From NCBI GenBank assembly GCA_910576995.1, contig CAJTLC010000008.1:1-12258 (forward strand): DNA of 12,258 bases, written 5' to 3'. Both the position numbers and the translations under genes were made by a program. Below the pieces are notes generated by a model. It ran no database searches. It had not been told where the DNA came from and was given only the letters and a program-made list of their open reading frames with translations. Of the stretch, positions 9,899 to 12,258 are shown in pieces. Origin of the DNA: an uncultured Ruminococcus sp. (lineage in GTDB: Bacteria; Bacillota; Clostridia; Oscillospirales; Ruminococcaceae). The first letter of the stretch is position 1. Every line of letters starts with the position of its first letter.

Positions 9899-12258
9899 TT
9901 AATCTTCCTTTTTGCGTACTGCAAACGCTGTTACAGCTGCAAAACCAAGCATTGCCACTACAACGCCGACGCCTGTATCACCCGTCTTGGGAGCGTTAGC
10001 AGATGTAGATTTTGATGTAGATTTTGATGTAGATTTAGTCGTTGCAGGTTTTGCAGTAGTTGTTTTAGAAGTAGTAGTTGTTGTATCTGCGGAATTTGTT
10101 GTTTCAGTCGTTGTTGTTTCGGTAGTTGTTGAAGTAGTCGACGTCGTAGTTGCGGTTGTAGTTGTAGTAACGATCATTTCATCGATCATTGTAACAGTAT
10201 TGCCCTTAACTCCGACTTCGCCCGAAAGTTCGCCATTCACAATTGTGAACGTGATATCTGTAGCAACTTCGTATCCGTTAGGTGCGGCAACTTCGTGAAG
10301 TACATATGTACCGTCATTCAGTCCGCTTATCAGCGTAGACGTGCTGCCCGATATCCACTTGATCTCCGTTCCGTTTTCAGTTGAAACGAGTTCAGCGTCT
10401 GTTCCAAGTTTCACATTATCTATACTGAACGTTACGTCCTTGCCGTTCTGATCTTTGCCTGTAAGAGTAAGCGTTGCGCCCTTAACTTCCTTGCCGAATG
10501 TATCCTGTTTGCTGATCTCAACATCAGTCTCGATCATTTCATCAACCATTGTAACAGTATTTCCTTCAACGCCGACTTCGCCTGCGAGTTCACCATTCAC
10601 AATTGTGAACGTGATATCTGTAGCAACTTCGTAACCGTTAGGTGCGGCAACTTCGTGAAGTACATACGTACCGTCATTCAGTCCGTTTATCAGCGTAGAC
10701 GTGCTGCCCGATACCCACTTAAGTTCCGTTCCGTTTTCATTTGAAACAAGTTCAGCGTCTGTACCGAATACAATATTGTTTACATCAAACTTAACTGTTC
10801 TGCCTGTAAGATCCGTACCTGTAAGAGTAAGAGTTGCGCCCTTAACTTCGCTGCCAAATACGTCCTGCTTACTGATCTCAACGTTAGTTCTGATCATATC
10901 GTCGATCATTGTTACAGAATTGCTGGTCACGCCTGTTTCACCGCTGATCTCGCCGTTTTCAACAGTAAATGTAATGTCTGTGGTCACCTCATAACCGTTG
11001 GGAGCAGCTACTTCGTGAAGTACATAAGTACCGTCAACGAGATTCTTGATGTAAGAAGCCTGAGAACCGGATGTCCAGTTTATTTCTGTACCGTCGGCAG
11101 TTGTATTAAGAACTGCGTCTTTTCCGAGTATCACATTATCTACATTGAATACGATATCGTTGCCTGACGCGTCCTTACCTGTGAGTGAAAGAACTGCGCC
11201 TGCCAATTCTTCGCCGTAAACGTTCTGCTTGCTGAATTCAGCCTCGCCTGATTTCGCGTCAACCATAACGACTTCATTGGATTCAAAGCCAAGAACAACG
11301 CCCTTTTCAATGGTAAAGGCAATATCCGTTGTGACCTGATAACCATCGGGAGCGGCAACTTCATGAAGCACATATGTGCCGTCGGGCAGATTCTTAACAG
11401 ATGTAGGATAATTTCCAGAGATCCATTTAAGTTCGCTTCCATTGCCGTTTTCAAGAACAGCATTGTAACCCATTTCGATATTCTCCTCGGAGAATTCTAC
11501 TGGATTGCCGTCTGTATCCTGACCTGTAAGAGTAAGCTCTGCGCCTCTTACTTCTTCGCCGTAAACATCCTGCTTGCTGATTTTGACAACATTTGTTGTA
11601 GTAGTTGTAACCGTAGTTGTTGCGGTTGTAGTAGTTGTTTTATTGCCGTTGTCATCATCTCCGGGACCAACGATTCCGGGCTTTGATGTTGTAGTGTTGG
11701 TATCATCATCCGGAAGCTGAGCAGTATGAATAGTTGTAGTCTCAATTTCGTCTACCATTTCAACGCCGCCCATTTTATTGCCGTCCTCGTCGTAAACGAT
11801 TCCGTCTCTGACGATAAATACGATATCCTGAGCAACAAGATAACCGTTAGGAGCAGCCTCTTCATGAAGCGTGTAAGTACCGTTTTCAACGAGAACTATA
11901 CTTGCTGAAGTACCGCTTATCCATTCGAGAGATTCGCCCTTGCCGTTTATAAGAATCGCTTCATCGCCAAGTATAAGCTGATCGTTCTCAAATGTGATAA
12001 CTGTGCCGTCATCCTTAACGCCGCTGAGTTTAAGAGCTGCGCCCTTAACTTCCGTGCCGTTTACATCAACCTTGTTGATGTTTATCTGTGCGGTAACAGT
12101 GGTTGTAACCGTAGTAGTTGTTTCCGCAGTTGACGTTGTAGATGTGCTTGTTGTAGTAGACGTAGTTGTTTCTTTTGTAGTTGTGGTAGTTTCCGTAGTA
12201 GACGTTGTAGTTTCCATTTCATCTACCATTTCAACGCCGCCCATTTTATTGCCTTCTT
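9899..12258 (-). CDS. Cell-wall-anchored repeat surface protein (SpaA/CnaB-type prealbumin-fold domains), 5' end outside window
   Basis: About 785 residues are visible and the frame is still open at the window edge, so the N-terminus and signal peptide are missing. There are five related domains of about 113-116 aa at 12088-11747, 11593-11255, 11245-10898, 10885-10538 and 10525-10178, each with a Lys near the start (SKQD or NKVD), the motif LHEvAAPnGY with its Glu, and a last strand ending in Asp (VTMvDe). This is the SpaA/CnaB pattern, in which Lys-Asn/Asp isopeptide bonds form. The last residues of a sixth domain lie at 12256-12220. Thr-rich linkers lie at 12217-12092, 11746-11594 and 10177-10001. 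The C-terminus has a NAPKTGD sorting motif, a hydrophobic segment (VGVVVAMLGFAAVTAFAV) and RKKED, so a sortase should anchor it to the wall. An adhesin or pilin-like role is inference. Confidence 0.88.
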   Translation of the reverse strand, partial: EGNKMGGVEMVDEMETTTSTTETTTTTKETTTSTTTSTSTTSTAETTTTVTTTVTAQININKVDVNGTEVKGAALKLSGVKDDGTVITFENDQLILGDEAILINGKGESLEWISGTSASIVLVENGTYTLHEEAAPNGYLVAQDIVFIVRDGIVYDEDGNKMGGVEMVDEIETTTIHTAQLPDDDTNTTTSKPGIVGPGDDDNGNKTTTTTATTTVTTTTTNVVKISKQDVYGEEVRGAELTLTGQDTDGNPVEFSEENIEMGYNAVLENGNGSELKWISGNYPTSVKNLPDGTYVLHEVAAPDGYQVTTDIAFTIEKGVVLGFESNEVVMVDAKSGEAEFSKQNVYGEELAGAVLSLTGKDASGNDIVFNVDNVILGKDAVLNTTADGTEINWTSGSQASYIKNLVDGTYVLHEVAAPNGYEVTTDITFTVENGEISGETGVTSNSVTMIDDMIRTNVEISKQDVFGSEVKGATLTLTGTDLTGRTVKFDVNNIVFGTDAELVSNENGTELKWVSGSTSTLINGLNDGTYVLHEVAAPNGYEVATDITFTIVNGELAGEVGVEGNTVTMVDEMIETDVEISKQDTFGKEVKGATLTLTGKDQNGKDVTFSIDNVKLGTDAELVSTENGTEIKWISGSTSTLISGLNDGTYVLHEVAAPNGYEVATDITFTIVNGELSGEVGVKGNTVTMIDEMIVTTTTTATTTSTTSTTTETTTTETTNSADTTTTTSKTTTAKPATTKSTSKSTSKSTSANAPKTGDTGVGVVVAMLGFAAVTAFAVRKKED
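10002..10037 (-). repeat. 12-bp tandem repeat, three units, in the adhesin C-terminal linker
   Basis: The unit GATGTAGATTTT occurs at 10002-10013, 10014-10025 and, with a final A, at 10026-10037. It encodes Ser-Thr-Ser-Lys repeats just before the sorting motif. A unit of 12 bases keeps the frame, so slippage would change the length of the wall-spanning linker without breaking the gene. Confidence 0.85.
10178..11593 (-). repeat. Tandem domain-length DNA repeats within the adhesin gene
   Basis: The four C-terminal domains keep a regular DNA spacing: matching landmarks fall exactly 360 bases apart (CGATCATTTC at 10171 and 10531; the CGTyCTGCTT motif at 10861 and 11221), and the next copy toward the N-terminus is 15 bases shorter. 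The last two units are by far the most alike: about 10240-10340 and 10600-10700 differ at only a few bases. This points to recent duplication or gene conversion, and it makes changes in copy number by recombination likely. Confidence 0.85.

Overview
The window looks like chromosomal DNA of a fibre-degrading Ruminococcus-type member of the Oscillospiraceae (Clostridia). Supporting signs are a GH26 mannanase that carries a type I dockerin and so would be part of a cellulosome, Thr-rich 'TTT' linkers in two secreted proteins, a sortase-anchored repeat adhesin, strong GGAGG ribosome sites and sigma-A promoters with TATAAT boxes. The species assignment is inference. There is no phage, transposase, CRISPR array, rRNA or tRNA.

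Layout, left to right. 1-359 has no gene: it holds the right half of a palindromic element, a terminator, a promoter and a complete palindromic element that forms the leader of the next gene. 360-1829 (+) is a UPF0371/DUF1846 protein, followed directly by another palindromic element and a terminator. 2107-2976 (+) is an AraC-type regulator with a GyrI-like effector domain. 3184-4374 (-) coaBC and 4519-5292 (+) coaX are divergent from a shared 144-bp spacer and together cover the pantothenate-to-phosphopantetheine steps. 5347-7683 (-) is the dockerin-bearing GH26 enzyme with its own promoter. 9591 down to 7874 (-) is a compact cluster: a two-helix membrane protein of 114 aa, endonuclease III (nth) and a Sir2-family deacetylase. 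9899-12258 (-) is the C-terminal part of a large LPXTG-like surface protein with five prealbumin-fold repeats; its start lies beyond the window.

The most unusual content is a family of long fold-back elements (four copies: about 1-43, 167-321, 1829-1991, 9612-9796). In the three complete copies a short conserved core (CTGCGTtGTCGTCG ... CGCCTTG) sits between arms that differ in sequence from copy to copy yet are complementary within each copy. In two copies a near-consensus or consensus sigma-A promoter points into the element so that the predicted transcript starts within a few bases of the hairpin base, and a ribosome site follows the other arm. The UPF0371 gene and the membrane protein-nth-sirtuin operon would therefore both have an approximately 190-200-nt 5' leader that is almost entirely one hairpin. 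I do not recognise a named family for this element, and I could not search for one.

Other points of note: CoaBC has Asn where the decarboxylase active-site Cys is expected, the adhesin has a NAPKTG rather than LPXTG sorting motif, and its domain repeats keep a 360-bp DNA period.
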